Below, piece after piece: positions 8,661 through 17,365 of a stretch of DNA of 64,000 bases (within the stretch, counting starts at the first letter, position 1; each line of letters begins with the position of its first letter). A model generated the notes under the pieces. The model was given only the letters and a program-made list of their open reading frames with translations. It was not told the DNA's origin and did no database searches. The DNA lies in NCBI RefSeq assembly GCF_038024855.1, contig NZ_CP139089.1:186001-250000 (forward strand), in the 5' to 3' direction. The position numbers and the translations under genes were made by a program. Source of the DNA: Methylocella tundrae. GTDB taxonomy: Bacteria; Pseudomonadota; Alphaproteobacteria; Rhizobiales; Beijerinckiaceae.

Positions 8661-9656
8661 TCAAAGGCCGTCGAAGAGGGCGGTCGAAAGATAGCGCTCC
8701 GCGAAAGATGGAATGATGATGACGATATTCTTGCCTTCGCTCGCCGGCCGCGAGGCGACTTCAATAGCGGCGGCGACCGCCGCTCCCGATGAGATGCCGA
8801 CGGGAATGCCCTCGACGCGCGCGAGCAGCCGCGCCGTATCGAACGCCGTCTGATTGCCGACGGTGACGACCTCGTCGATGACGGACTGGTCGAGGATCGA
8901 GGGAATGAAGCCGGCACCGATCCCCTGGATCTTGTGCGGTCCGGCCTGCCCGCCCGACAGGACGGGCGAATCCTCGGGCTCGACGGCGATGACTTTGAGG
9001 CTCGGGCGGCGCGGCTTCAGCGCTGTGCCGACGCCGGTGATCGTCCCGCCAGTGCCGACGCCGGAGATGAAGATATCCACCTTGCCGTCTGTGTCGTTCC
9101 AGATTTCCTCAGCCGTCGTCAGCCTGTGGATCTCGACGTTGGCGGGATTGTCGAACTGACGCGGGATGACGGCGTCGGGCGTCGCTTCGGCGATTTCCTG
9201 CGCCTTGGCGATAGCCCCCTTCATGCCTTGCGGGGCAGGGGTGAGGACGAGTTCAGCCCCAAGCAGCGCGAGCATTTTGCGGCGTTCGATCGACATCGAT
9301 TCCGGCATGACGAGAATCAGCCTGTAGCCCCGCGACGCAGCGACGAAGGCGAGAGCGATGCCGGTGTTGCCTGAGGTCGGCTCGATCAGCGTCGTCTTGC
9401 CGGGCGTGATCTTGCCCTCCGCTTCGAGCGCCGAAATCATATGCTCGCCGATGCGGTCCTTGACGCTCGCCAGCGGATTGAAGAATTCGAGCTTGGCGAG
9501 GAGATTGGCCTTGAGGCCTTTCAGCGCCTCGATTTTCCTAAGGCGCACGAGCGGCGTGTTGCCGATCGTCTGCGTGATCGAATCATAAATGCGTCCGCGG
9601 CCCGGAGCTTGCTCGGGAGCGGAGGCTTTAGCCTGCTGCGCAGCGGTTTGCGCCAT
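8661..9656 (-). CDS. cysK: Cysteine synthase A (O-acetylserine sulfhydrylase)
   Basis: 331 residues; ATG at 9656 has GGAGC eight bases upstream. This PLP enzyme makes L-cysteine from O-acetylserine and sulfide in the cytosol. The PLP lysine is K66 in [11 protein letters not shown], the substrate/PLP loop is [11 protein letters not shown], and the phosphate cradle is [23 protein letters not shown] near the C-terminus is also typical. An N-terminal extension of about 20 residues ([19 protein letters not shown]) precedes the core. metY lies upstream on the same strand, 156 bp away, so the two sulfhydrylases may be co-regulated by sulfur status. Confidence 0.96.
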   Translation of the reverse strand: MAQTAAQQAKASAPEQAPGRGRIYDSITQTIGNTPLVRLRKIEALKGLKANLLAKLEFFNPLASVKDRIGEHMISALEAEGKITPGKTTLIEPTSGNTGIALAFVAASRGYRLILVMPESMSIERRKMLALLGAELVLTPAPQGMKGAIAKAQEIAEATPDAVIPRQFDNPANVEIHRLTTAEEIWNDTDGKVDIFISGVGTGGTITGVGTALKPRRPSLKVIAVEPEDSPVLSGGQAGPHKIQGIGAGFIPSILDQSVIDEVVTVGNQTAFDTARLLARVEGIPVGISSGAAVAAAIEVASRPASEGKNIVIIIPSFAERYLSTALFDGL

Positions 9657-9812
9657 GATCTTTGCTCCATCTGGTTGAGCTGCACTTCGCGCCGAAGGTC
9701 AGCAATGGCTAGCGTTCTATTGGCGACCTCGCGAAGGCGCAAGATCAGTGCGCTGTTCCTGACCAGGCGCCGCGGAGCGCGCGCGCCGCTCCGGCCGCGG
9801 CCCAGGCGACGC

Positions 9813-11123
9813 TCAGGCGGCCCGCGCCAGGCCCGTCGCGGTCGACAGCGCCTGCTCGAGATCGGCGATGATGTCGTCTATATGCTCGATGCCGACTGAA
9901 AGGCGCACATAGCCGGCCGTCACGCCCGTCGCGAGCTGTTCTTCGCTCGAAAGCTGCGAATGCGTCGTCGTCGCAGGATGGATCGCGAGGCTGCGGGAAT
10001 CGCCAATATTGGCGACGTGGTAGAACAACTCCAGCGAATCGATGAATTTGCGGCCGGCTTCCGCATTGTCCAGTTCGAAGCCGACAAGGCCGCCGTAACC
10101 GCCGGTCAGATAGCGATCGGCCCGCTCGCGCGCCAGACCCGTCTGCAACGAGGGATAGATGACCTTTCGCACGCCCGGGTGACGCGAGAGAAAATTCGCC
10201 ACCGCCTCGGCGTTCTTGACGTGGCGCTCGATGCGCAGCGCCAGCGACTCTATTCCCTGCAGGATCAAAAAGGCGTTGAAAGGCGAGAGGCAGGCGCCGA
10301 TATCGCGCAGCAGCGTCGTGCGCGCCTTGATGATATAGGCGATGGGTCCCAGCGGCTTGACCGCCTCGGTCCAGATCGCGCCATGATAGCTCGGATCGGG
10401 CGTATTGAGCGCGGGTTGCCGCTCCTTGTGGCTTTCCCAATCGAAATTGCCGCCGTCGACGATCACGCCGCCAATCGAATTGCCGTGGCCGCCGAGATAT
10501 TTGGTGGCCGAATAGACGACGACCGCGGCGCCATGATCGAGCGGGCGCGACAGGATCGGCGAGGCGGTGTTGTCGACGATCAGCGGAATGCCAAGAGAAC
10601 GTCCGATGGCGGCGACCTCGGCGATGGGCAGGACCGTGAGCTTTGGATTGGGCAGCGTTTCCGCGTAATAGGCCCGGGTGCGATCGTCCGTCGCGCGCCG
10701 GAACGCTTCGGGATCGTTCGGATCGACGAACCTGACTTCGATGCCCTGATCCTTCAGCGTGTTGGCGAAAAGGTTCCAGGTGCCGCCGTAGAGATCGGTG
10801 GCGCTGACGATGTTGTCGCCGGCGCGGGCGATGTTTTGCACGGCGAAGGCCGAGGCCGCCTGGCCGGAGGCGAGCGCCAGCGCCGCGACGCCGCCCTCAA
10901 GCGCCGCGACGCGCTGCTCCAGCACGTCGAGGGTCGGATTGCCCATGCGCGTGTAAATATTGCCGAGCTCTTTCAGCGCGAAGAGATCCGCGGCGTGCTG
11001 CGTATCGTGAAACTGATAGGAGGTGGTCTGATAGATCGGCACGGCGACGGAGCCGGTCGCAGGGTCCGCGCGCCAGCCGGCGTGCAGGGCAAGGGTCTCT
11101 GGCTTACGCGTCGGAGCCGGCAT
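9813..11123 (-). CDS. metY: O-acetylhomoserine sulfhydrylase (aminocarboxypropyltransferase)
   Basis: 436 residues of the Cys/Met-metabolism PLP family. The start is ATG at 11123 with GGGAGACTTTG immediately upstream; a TTG one codon earlier is ignored. The PLP lysine is K208 in YSATKYLGGHGNSIGG. Other signatures are SYQFHDTQHAADLF, NIYTRMGNPT, SGQAASAFAV, GGTWNLF and the long insertion near residues 225-245, which separates MetY from MetB/MetZ. It condenses O-acetylhomoserine with sulfide or methanethiol to homocysteine or methionine. Downstream is cysK. No SAM riboswitch could be established upstream. Confidence 0.94.
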   Translation of the reverse strand: MPAPTRKPETLALHAGWRADPATGSVAVPIYQTTSYQFHDTQHAADLFALKELGNIYTRMGNPTLDVLEQRVAALEGGVAALALASGQAASAFAVQNIARAGDNIVSATDLYGGTWNLFANTLKDQGIEVRFVDPNDPEAFRRATDDRTRAYYAETLPNPKLTVLPIAEVAAIGRSLGIPLIVDNTASPILSRPLDHGAAVVVYSATKYLGGHGNSIGGVIVDGGNFDWESHKERQPALNTPDPSYHGAIWTEAVKPLGPIAYIIKARTTLLRDIGACLSPFNAFLILQGIESLALRIERHVKNAEAVANFLSRHPGVRKVIYPSLQTGLARERADRYLTGGYGGLVGFELDNAEAGRKFIDSLELFYHVANIGDSRSLAIHPATTTHSQLSSEEQLATGVTAGYVRLSVGIEHIDDIIADLEQALSTATGLARAA

Positions 11124-11314
11124 CAAAGTCTCCCAATGGTCGATGTTTGGCGCAAAGCGCGCGCCATTTCCCGTTCTTTGAGCATTACGGCGTTCAAACC
11201 ATAAGCTTCGCGGCGGCGCGCCCAGCGGACGCGCCGATCGAAACCATCTTAGACCATCAGATTTGTAGAGAGAAGCGTTTTGTCGCTGGCCGAAAGGAGC
11301 CGGCCTGAAGCGGC

Positions 11315-11698
11315 TTACTGCTGCACGGACAAAAGATAAGCGATCACATCCGCGCGTTCGGCTTCGGTCTTGAGGCCCGAAAAATACATTTTCACCCCGT
11401 GCAGCACGCCGCGCGGATTGGAGAGGTAGAGGTCGAGTTCTTCGACGGTCCAGGTCTTGCCGGAATTTTTGAGAGCGTCGGAATATTCAAAGCCGGGAAC
11501 GACGCCAGCCTTGCGATTGATGATGTCGCTGAGGCTTGGGCCGACCTTGTTGACGCCGATGTCAAGCGAGTGGCAGTTCTGGCAGGTCTTGGCGAAGATG
11601 GCTTTGCCGGCGGCCGCGTCGCCAGCCGCCGATGCGCCGCCCGCGAGGCCAAGGCCCGCCGCCAGCGCCAACCCGCTGATGAGAGTTTCAAGTCGCAT
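11315..11698 (-). CDS. Class I cytochrome c (c2/c550-like), periplasmic
   Basis: 127 residues. ATG at 11698 has GGAG eight bases upstream. A Sec signal peptide (LISGLALAAGLGLAGGASA) is followed by AAGKAIFAKTCQNCHSLD, with C39, C42 and H43 forming the single haem c site. VGPSLSDIINRKAGVVPGFEYSDAL is the usual mitochondrial-type core, M104 in GVKMYFSGL the expected sixth ligand, and ADVIAYLLSVQQ the C-terminal helix. It probably carries electrons in the periplasm between bc1 complex, dehydrogenases and oxidases. It could serve a methanol-type dehydrogenase, but no such gene is adjacent. Confidence 0.93.
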   Translation of the reverse strand: MRLETLISGLALAAGLGLAGGASAAGDAAAGKAIFAKTCQNCHSLDIGVNKVGPSLSDIINRKAGVVPGFEYSDALKNSGKTWTVEELDLYLSNPRGVLHGVKMYFSGLKTEAERADVIAYLLSVQQ

Positions 11699-11883
11699 GT
11701 CTGTCTCCTGCCTGATGGGCCGCGCCGCGCGAGCGGCCTCCCCACGCGCCTAGACCATCGCCGACAGTGGCAAGCATTGATGTGAGGCAAAATACGCCTT
11801 TTGGGGGAGGGGCGTTCGGCGGCGCGAAGCGGGCGCCTGTCCTGAACGCGGGCGCCCGCTCATCGACGCCGGGCCGATGATCG

Positions 11884-11908
11884 GGAACAAAGTTGCCGCA
11901 ATCCCGTT
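11884..11908 (+). promoter_or_regulatory. Candidate EcfG (general stress sigma factor) promoter
   Basis: GGAAC at 11884-11888 and CGTT at 11905-11908 are separated by exactly 16 bases, matching the alphaproteobacterial EcfG consensus GGAAC-N16/17-CGTT. It lies about 72 bp upstream of the DUF1328 start codon on the same strand. Small membrane proteins of this type are often in the general stress regulon as I recall. No EcfG, PhyR or NepR gene is in the window. Confidence 0.6.
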
Positions 11909-11979
11909 TTTGGCCTGACCTGAACAGGTGGGCGAGGGATTCGCCAGGCTCACATACTCAGGCAGACAGGGGACGCCAA

Positions 11980-12153
11980 ATGCTAAAATGGGCGCTTATT
12001 TTCTTTATCGTTTCGATCATCGCCGGCTTTTTCGGATTTTCTGGAGTTTCGGCGACGACAGCGCAGATCGCGAAAATCCTGTTTTTCATCGCCATTGTGA
12101 TCTTCGTCATCTTCCTTGTGCTCGGCCTGCTGGCTGGCGAAGCCATCTTCTAG
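11980..12153 (+). CDS. DUF1328 small membrane protein
   Basis: 57 residues: [20 protein letters not shown] and a second helix [21 protein letters not shown], the two-helix pattern of DUF1328 (YtjA). ATG at 11980 is preceded by AGGGGA at proper spacing; the longer open frame from 11893 is not needed. The function is unknown; family members are short, hydrophobic inner-membrane peptides, often stress-induced in alphaproteobacteria. The EcfG-like promoter just upstream agrees with that. It appears monocistronic. Confidence 0.9.
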   Translation: MLKWALIFFIVSIIAGFFGFSGVSATTAQIAKILFFIAIVIFVIFLVLGLLAGEAIF

Positions 12154-12509
12154 CGAGGCGCACGGCTGGCAGAATAAAGAGAAGGCTCCGCGGCGAGCAA
12201 AGCGGCTTGCGAAGCAAACGTCGTGGAGGCGGCCGACCGGATGTGCTCGGGTCAGCCGTGCGGTGAATGGGATGGTGTGGCCGCAGAGGGCCAAGCCATC
12301 TCCATCGTCCGAGGTTTTGTCATGAGAGTTCGATGCAACGCAGAAAGCATGAAACATACCATTCGGCTTCGCTACGTTGCATCGAGTTTGAGTTTCCAGT
12401 GGAAAAGAACGTTCTGCATTTATGCAAATTCCGCTTGCCGACTCGATCAAAAATCCGCTACAAGGCGTCATACACCGGTTGCATTAACGCTTAATTTTCG
12501 AATGTTCAG
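12154..12509. other. Non-coding region with an inverted repeat and GTTGCAT motifs
   Basis: 356 bp without a credible ORF. It holds an 11-bp inverted repeat, TCGATGCAACG at 12330-12340 and its complement at 12375-12385, separated by 34 bases. A further GTTGCAT lies at 12478-12484. Composition is less GC-rich than neighbouring genes. Confidence 0.5.
12330..12385. repeat. 11-bp inverted repeat with 34-base spacer
   Basis: TCGATGCAACG at 12330-12340 and CGTTGCATCGA at 12375-12385 are exact complements. They could form a stem in RNA or be two half-sites. The core heptamer GTTGCAT recurs at 12478 and in the loop of the hairpin at 12751-12807. Confidence 0.6.
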
Positions 12510-12716
12510 CTAATCTTGCCAAGAAGCGGCGATAGCGTGTGGATCATCCCGCAACGAGGCTGACTTATTCGGGATAATATAGATGGCTAGGTATGCACCA
12601 TCGTTCGCCCGGAAGATGGATCGCTCAGGCCATCTGGGATGCGCGACACGAATGAATTGCCGGTTCTGATCGCCGGATTGAAGCCAAATTAGATCGCTTA
12701 CCGTTTCGGTTCTCAT
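12510..12716 (-). CDS. Small hypothetical protein, 68 aa
   Basis: ATG at 12716 is preceded by GGAG nine bases away, which argues for translation. The product (MRTETVSDLIWLQSGDQNRQ... RVAHPRWPERSIFRANDGAYLAIYIIPNKS...) has no signal or membrane helix and resembles no family I know. Its Trp/Tyr/Ile-rich centre suggests a small folded domain. Base composition is lower in GC than neighbouring genes, and a long imperfect hairpin lies 35 bp upstream in its leader. It could be recently acquired or an accessory gene. Confidence 0.45.
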   Translation of the reverse strand: MRTETVSDLIWLQSGDQNRQFIRVAHPRWPERSIFRANDGAYLAIYIIPNKSASLRDDPHAIAASWQD

Positions 12717-12750
12717 TGTTAAACTCCGTCTAGGGTTTGCTGTGAGTAAG

Positions 12751-12807
12751 GGCGCTTGTGCTTTCATCGGACCAGTTGCATTGGTCCGATGAATAGGCAC
12801 AGGCGCC
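12751..12807. repeat. 57-nt long hairpin (11 bp + 12 bp stems)
   Basis: The inner stem is TTCATCGGACCA (12763-12774) against a perfect complement (12782-12793) around loop GTTGCAT. The outer stem is GGCGCTTGTGC (12751-12761) against GCACAGGCGCC (12797-12807) with one G-U wobble. No T-run follows on either strand. It sits upstream of the small ORF at 12510-12716, so it may be a leader element, or the remnant of a palindromic mobile repeat. Confidence 0.65.
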
Positions 12808-12877
12808 GATTCCGTTAGATCTGACTTTACCTTCAGATGATTTATTCTCCTCTCGCTTTGGACAAAAGTTCAACGCC

Positions 12878-12912
12878 TCTGTAGATGCGCGGCGACGCCG
12901 CGCATCTACAGA
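12878..12912 (-). terminator. Perfect 16-bp stem downstream of nrdJ
   Basis: TCTGTAGATGCGCGGC and its exact complement flank a three-base loop, 25 bp past the nrdJ stop. In the nrdJ transcript this would be a very stable 3' hairpin. The usual U-tract is missing (GGCGTTGAAC follows on the minus strand), so it may work with Rho, protect the 3' end, or be a repeat element instead. Confidence 0.55.
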
Positions 12913-12936
12913 ATTGAATTAACTCGCTATCGAATT

Positions 12937-15900
12937 TTAGCTACACCCCGTGGTCGCCCCGCATGTGTCGCACTTCAGGCACGTCCCGTTGCGCACGAGC
13001 GTAAAATTGCCGCACTCGCCGCAGGCCTCGCCTGTATAACCTTTCATGCGCGCCTGGCTGCGCTTTTCGGCGATCGCCGCGCCCTCTGCCGGCGTCGTCC
13101 AGTTGAGCTGGCCGAGTTCCGCCTCGACGTCCTGTTCGAGATTTTCTTTCAACGCTGTGGCGCCTTGCGATCCGCCCTGCACCAGCATCAGCTTGTCGGT
13201 CTTCGAGCGCACAAAACCGCTCGACACATATTTCGCTGTCGCGGGCGGCATCGGGCTTTGCGGCTGGCGTCCCTGAGTCTCGCCCTTGCCCAACACATCG
13301 GGGCCGATGTCGGTTGGATCGATATGGGCGAGATCGTTGCGGCCAAGGTAGGAGATGGCGAGTTCGCGGAAGATGTAGTCGATGATCGAGGTCGCGTTCT
13401 TGATCGCGTCATTGCCCTGCACGAAACCCGCCGGCTCGAAGCGCGTGAAGGTGAAGGCGTCGACATATTCTTCCAATGGCACGCCATATTGCAGGCCGAC
13501 CGAGATCGCGATGGCGAAGTTGTTCATCAGCGAGCGGAAGGCGGCGCCTTCCTTGTGCATGTCGATGAAAATTTCACCGAGACGGCCGTCGACATATTCG
13601 CCGGTGCGCAGATACACCTTGTGGCCGCCGACAACAGCCTTTTGCGTATAACCCTTGCGCCGGTCGGGCAGGCGCTCGCGCTCGCGAATGCGCTCGATCC
13701 GCTCGACGACGCGCTCGACGATTTTCTCGGCGACCGCGCTGGCGCGCGCCGGCGCATTGGAGGCGAGCAACACTTCGACCGCTTCCTCGGCTTCCTCGTC
13801 ATCGTCTTCGATCAGCTGGCTGTTCAAAGGCTGCGACAGTTTCGAGCCGTCGCGGTAGAGCGCATTGGCCTTGAGCCCGAGCCGCCAGGACAGCATGTAG
13901 GCTTCCTTGCAATCCTCGATGCTGGCGTCGTTCGGCATGTTGATCGTCTTCGAGATCGCGCCCGAAATGAAGGGCTGCGCGGCGGCCAGCATGCGGATGT
14001 GGCTTTCGACCGAGAGGTAGCGTTTGCCGGTGCGCCCGCACGGGCTCGCGCAGTCGAACACGCCATAATGCTCGAGTTTTAGATGCGGCGCCCCTTCGAC
14101 CGTCATGGCGCCGCAGACATACACATTCGCCGCGTCGATTTCCGCGCGGGAGAAGCCAAGATGAGCGAGCAGATTGAAGTTCTGATCCTCTAGCTTTTCC
14201 GCCGGAATCTTCAGCACGCCGCTCAGGAAATCAGCGCCGAGCGTCCATTTGTTGAAGACGAATTTGATGTCGAAGGCGCTCTTCAGCGTCGCCTCCAGCT
14301 CGGTGAGTTTTTCCGGCGTAAAGCCCTTGGCGAGCAGGGTATCGTGATTGATCGCGGGCGCGCCTTGCAGCGTCGCGCGCCCGACAGCGAAAGTGATGAT
14401 ATCGTCGATCTCGTGGCCGGCGTAGCCGAGCGAGCGCAGCCCTTCTGGAACGGCGCGGTTGATGATCTTGAAATAGCCGCCGCCGGCGAGCTTCTTGAAT
14501 TTGACCAGCGCGAAATCGGGCTCGATGCCGGTGGTGTCGCAATCCATCACGAGGCCGATCGTGCCGGTCGGCGCGACGACGGAAACCTGCGCATTGCGAT
14601 AGCCATGCTTTTCGCCAAGCTCGACGGCTTTTGTCCACGCGGCCTTCGCATGATCGCTGAGCGCCTTGACGCGCAAGGCCGCGTGGTCGAGCGGAACCGG
14701 CGCGATCGACAGCGCCTCATAGCCGAAGGCCTCGCCCCTGGCCGCGCGCTTATGATTGCGCATCACGCGCAGCATCGCGCTCGCGTTTTCGGCGTAGCCC
14801 TCGAAGGGGCCAAGTTCAGCCGCCATCTCCGCCGAGGCGGCATAGGAGACGCCGGTCAGGATCGACGAGAAAGCGGCGCAGATGGCGCGGCCTTCGTCGC
14901 TGTCATAGGCGATGCCGGACGACATCAAAAGGCCGCCGATATTGGCGTAGCCAAGGCCGAGCGTGCGATATCTGTAGGAATTCTCGGCGATCTCCTTTGA
15001 GGGAAACTGCGCCATCATCACCGAGATTTCCAGCACGATCGTCCACAGCCGCACGGCGTGTTCGTAAGATTCGACATCGAGCGCGCCCGTCGCCGGATCA
15101 CGGAACTGCAACAGGTTCAACGAGGCGAGATTGCACGCCGTATCGTCGAGGAACATATATTCGGAGCAGGGGTTCGATGCGACGATCGGACCCGCCGCCG
15201 GGCAGGTGTGCCAGTCATTGATCGTCGTGTGATATTGCAGCCCCGGATCGGCGGAGGCCCAGGCGGCGTGGCCGATCTTTTCCCACAGCGCGCGCGCTTT
15301 CAGAACCTTGTGCGCCTTGCCGTCGAGCCGGCGCGTCAAGGTCCAGTCGCCATCCTCCTCGACGGCGCGCAAAAAGGCGTCGGTGACGCGCACGGAATTA
15401 TTGGAATTCTGGCCGGAGACGGTAAGATAGGCTTCCTTGTCCCAGTCGGTGGTGAAGGTTTCGAAGTCGATGTCCGTCTCGCCCTGTCGGGCCATCTGGA
15501 TCACCTTCTTGATCGAGGCGTCCGGCACGAAAGCGCGTCGCGCCAGCTTGATCTCTCGTCTCAGCGCAGGATTCTTTTCAGGATTGAAGCAATCATCGCC
15601 CGGCCCCTCGCAATTGACGCAGGCGCGGAGAATCGCTTTCAGAGCCTTCTTCAGGATTTTCGAGCCGGTGACGAGAGCCGCGACCTTATGCTCCTCGCGC
15701 ACCTTCCATTCGATGTAATCCTCAATGTCGGGATGATCGGCGTCGACGACGACCATCTTCGCCGCGCGCCGCGTCGTGCCGCCGGATTTGATGGCGCCGG
15801 CCGCGCGGTCGCCGATCTTCAGGAACGACATGAGGCCGGAGGATTTGCCGCCGCCCGAAAGCTTCTCGTTCTCGCCGCGCAGTTTTGAGAAATTGGAGCC

Positions 15901-16593
15901 GGTGCCGGAGCCATATTTGAACAGCCGCGCCTCGCGCACCCAAAGGTCCATGATGCCGCCCTCGTTGACGAGATCGTCGGCGACGGACTGAATGAAGCAG
16001 GCGTGCGGCTGCGGATGCTCATAGGCCGTCAGCGATTTGACGAGCTCTTTCGTCTCCGGATCGACGTAATAATGGCCCTGGCTCGGCCCATCGACGCCAT
16101 AGGCCCAATGCAGGCCGGTGTTGAACCATTGCGGCGAATTGGGCGCGGCGATCTGCTTCGCCAGCATGTAGCGCAGTTCATCGAAAAACGCCTGCGCGTC
16201 CGTTTCCGAATCGAAATAGCCGCCCTTCCAGCCCCAATAGGTCCAGGTTCCGGCGAGACGGTCGAACACCTGCCGCGCCGACGTTTCCGACACAAAGCGT
16301 TCGGCCTTGGGCAGGGCCGCGAGCGCCTCTTCGTCGGCGTCCGAGCGCCAAAGGAAAGAGGGGATCGCGTTTTCCTCGATTCGCTTCAGCCGCGCAGGAA
16401 CGCCGGCCTTGCGGAAATATTTTTGCGCCAATACGTCGGCCGCGACCTGGCTCCAGGCGGCCGGGACTTCGATGCTCTCCAGCGCGAACACGACCGAGCC
16501 GTCCGGGTTGCGGATTTCGCTATTGGTCGAGCGGAACCCGATCCCGGCGTAAGGGGACTGACCTTCTTTGGTGTAGCGTCGCGCAATGTGCAT
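12937..16593 (-). CDS. nrdJ: Vitamin B12-dependent (class II) ribonucleoside-diphosphate reductase
   Basis: 1218 residues from ATG at 16593 (GGGGAT upstream); the frame is open 24 codons further but the family starts MHIARRYT. It reduces ribonucleotides to deoxyribonucleotides using adenosylcobalamin, with or without oxygen. Key regions are [39 protein letters not shown], the active-site stretch [21 protein letters not shown], the radical-site loop [24 protein letters not shown], and a C-terminal Cys-rich module ([28 protein letters not shown]) supplying zinc-ribbon and redox thiols. A long charged linker ([13 protein letters not shown]...) precedes the C-terminal domain. An NrdR-box-like site is just upstream. 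Confidence 0.97.
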   Translation of the reverse strand: MHIARRYTKEGQSPYAGIGFRSTNSEIRNPDGSVVFALESIEVPAAWSQVAADVLAQKYFRKAGVPARLKRIEENAIPSFLWRSDADEEALAALPKAERFVSETSARQVFDRLAGTWTYWGWKGGYFDSETDAQAFFDELRYMLAKQIAAPNSPQWFNTGLHWAYGVDGPSQGHYYVDPETKELVKSLTAYEHPQPHACFIQSVADDLVNEGGIMDLWVREARLFKYGSGTGSNFSKLRGENEKLSGGGKSSGLMSFLKIGDRAAGAIKSGGTTRRAAKMVVVDADHPDIEDYIEWKVREEHKVAALVTGSKILKKALKAILRACVNCEGPGDDCFNPEKNPALRREIKLARRAFVPDASIKKVIQMARQGETDIDFETFTTDWDKEAYLTVSGQNSNNSVRVTDAFLRAVEEDGDWTLTRRLDGKAHKVLKARALWEKIGHAAWASADPGLQYHTTINDWHTCPAAGPIVASNPCSEYMFLDDTACNLASLNLLQFRDPATGALDVESYEHAVRLWTIVLEISVMMAQFPSKEIAENSYRYRTLGLGYANIGGLLMSSGIAYDSDEGRAICAAFSSILTGVSYAASAEMAAELGPFEGYAENASAMLRVMRNHKRAARGEAFGYEALSIAPVPLDHAALRVKALSDHAKAAWTKAVELGEKHGYRNAQVSVVAPTGTIGLVMDCDTTGIEPDFALVKFKKLAGGGYFKIINRAVPEGLRSLGYAGHEIDDIITFAVGRATLQGAPAINHDTLLAKGFTPEKLTELEATLKSAFDIKFVFNKWTLGADFLSGVLKIPAEKLEDQNFNLLAHLGFSRAEIDAANVYVCGAMTVEGAPHLKLEHYGVFDCASPCGRTGKRYLSVESHIRMLAAAQPFISGAISKTINMPNDASIEDCKEAYMLSWRLGLKANALYRDGSKLSQPLNSQLIEDDDEEAEEAVEVLLASNAPARASAVAEKIVERVVERIERIRERERLPDRRKGYTQKAVVGGHKVYLRTGEYVDGRLGEIFIDMHKEGAAFRSLMNNFAIAISVGLQYGVPLEEYVDAFTFTRFEPAGFVQGNDAIKNATSIIDYIFRELAISYLGRNDLAHIDPTDIGPDVLGKGETQGRQPQSPMPPATAKYVSSGFVRSKTDKLMLVQGGSQGATALKENLEQDVEAELGQLNWTTPAEGAAIAEKRSQARMKGYTGEACGECGNFTLVRNGTCLKCDTCGATTGCS

Positions 16594-16617
16594 TGTCGTA
16601 TCCCCGGAACTTCTTAT

Positions 16618-16632
16618 CACTAGATATAGTAG
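16618..16632 (-). promoter_or_regulatory. NrdR-box-like operator at nrdJ promoter
   Basis: The 15-mer CACTAGATATAGTAG fits the NrdR box (aCaCwAtATaTwGtgt) at 12 of 14 aligned positions and contains the dyad ACTA-N4-TAGT. On the minus strand it overlaps a plausible -10 (TACTAT), with a weak -35 (TTTACG) 18 bases upstream, about 25 bp before the nrdJ start. NrdR represses reductase genes when dATP/ATP is high. A second, weaker box was not convincing. Confidence 0.6.
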
Positions 16633-16866
16633 CTGATCGCTTAAGATGCCGTAAATGTCGTACATCTTTCATCAATGGACAAACGAAAAATTCGCCGGAG
16701 TCACAGCAATTCGAGACTTGTGGAGAACTCCCGATTAGGCCATGCGAATCAGGGCAAACCGCCCGCGCGCGATTTGTAACGCCGCACAGGCTGGACAGCG
16801 CGGCTGGCGCCAGCCATAAAGGCGCCTCGACGTGGAAAAATCTGCAAAGCCCAAGGCGCGCTGCCG

Positions 16867-17268
16867 ATGAAACTGCTCACGATGATTTTTACCTGGTGGA
16901 ATGGACAGTCGTTCAACACCTGGTTTTACACTTTGTTGCATGGCAAGGCCGTCGGCAAGGACGAGTTCGGCAACACTTATTACCGCGCGGCCAAGGTCGA
17001 TCCGGCGCTGGGCTTCGAGCGGCGTTGGGTGATCTACGCCGGCGTCAGCGAGGGCTCGATGACGCCGCCCGGCTGGTATGGCTGGCTCCATCACACGGTC
17101 GATACGCCGCCGACGCAGGAGGATTACAAGCCGCGCGGCTGGCAGCTTCCTCATCTGCCCAATCTGACCGGCACGCCGGAAGCCTGGCGCCCGCCGGGGT
17201 CGATGCTGCGCGCCAATGCGCGTCCGAAAGCGACAGGCGACTACGACGCCTGGACGCCCGAAGGCTGA
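16867..17268 (+). CDS. NADH:ubiquinone oxidoreductase subunit NDUFA12 family (B17.2-like)
   Basis: 133 residues. ATG at 16867 follows AAGGCG at about ten bases. Hallmarks are MIFTWWNGQSFNTWFYTLLHGKAVGKDEFGNTYY, the invariant RRWVIYAG, the P-x-x-W-x-x-WLHHTVDTPP block and LPHLPNLTGTPEAWRP. This supernumerary complex I subunit occurs in alphaproteobacteria and mitochondria, at the matrix/cytosol side near the quinone module. It is separate from the main nuo operon here. The next gene encodes a DUF2155 protein, a pairing I have seen in Rhizobiales. Confidence 0.95.
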   Translation: MKLLTMIFTWWNGQSFNTWFYTLLHGKAVGKDEFGNTYYRAAKVDPALGFERRWVIYAGVSEGSMTPPGWYGWLHHTVDTPPTQEDYKPRGWQLPHLPNLTGTPEAWRPPGSMLRANARPKATGDYDAWTPEG

Positions 17269-17365
17269 GGTTTTCACTCTGGCCAGACAAGCGGATTTCC
17301 AGCCTGCCGCCCGACGCCGCCGAGCATGCGCGCCGGTGAGCCCCTCCGCGCGCCGCTGCGCCTCC

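Noticed and set aside
11124..11200. Possible SAM-II-like riboswitch upstream of metY, from a TTTGAACGCCGTAATGC stretch
   Set aside because: The loop-like segment is suggestive, but the required P1 complement and the pseudoknot strand are missing.
9960..11204. Long plus-strand open frame (about 414 codons) opposite metY
   Set aside because: It is the antisense shadow of a clear PLP enzyme; composition is Arg/Asp-rich and matches no family. The same holds for long frames opposite nrdJ (13165-14082), the CDF gene (34938-35885), fdh (42164-43444), the hydroxyacid dehydrogenase (38604-39908) and clpA (62640-63638).
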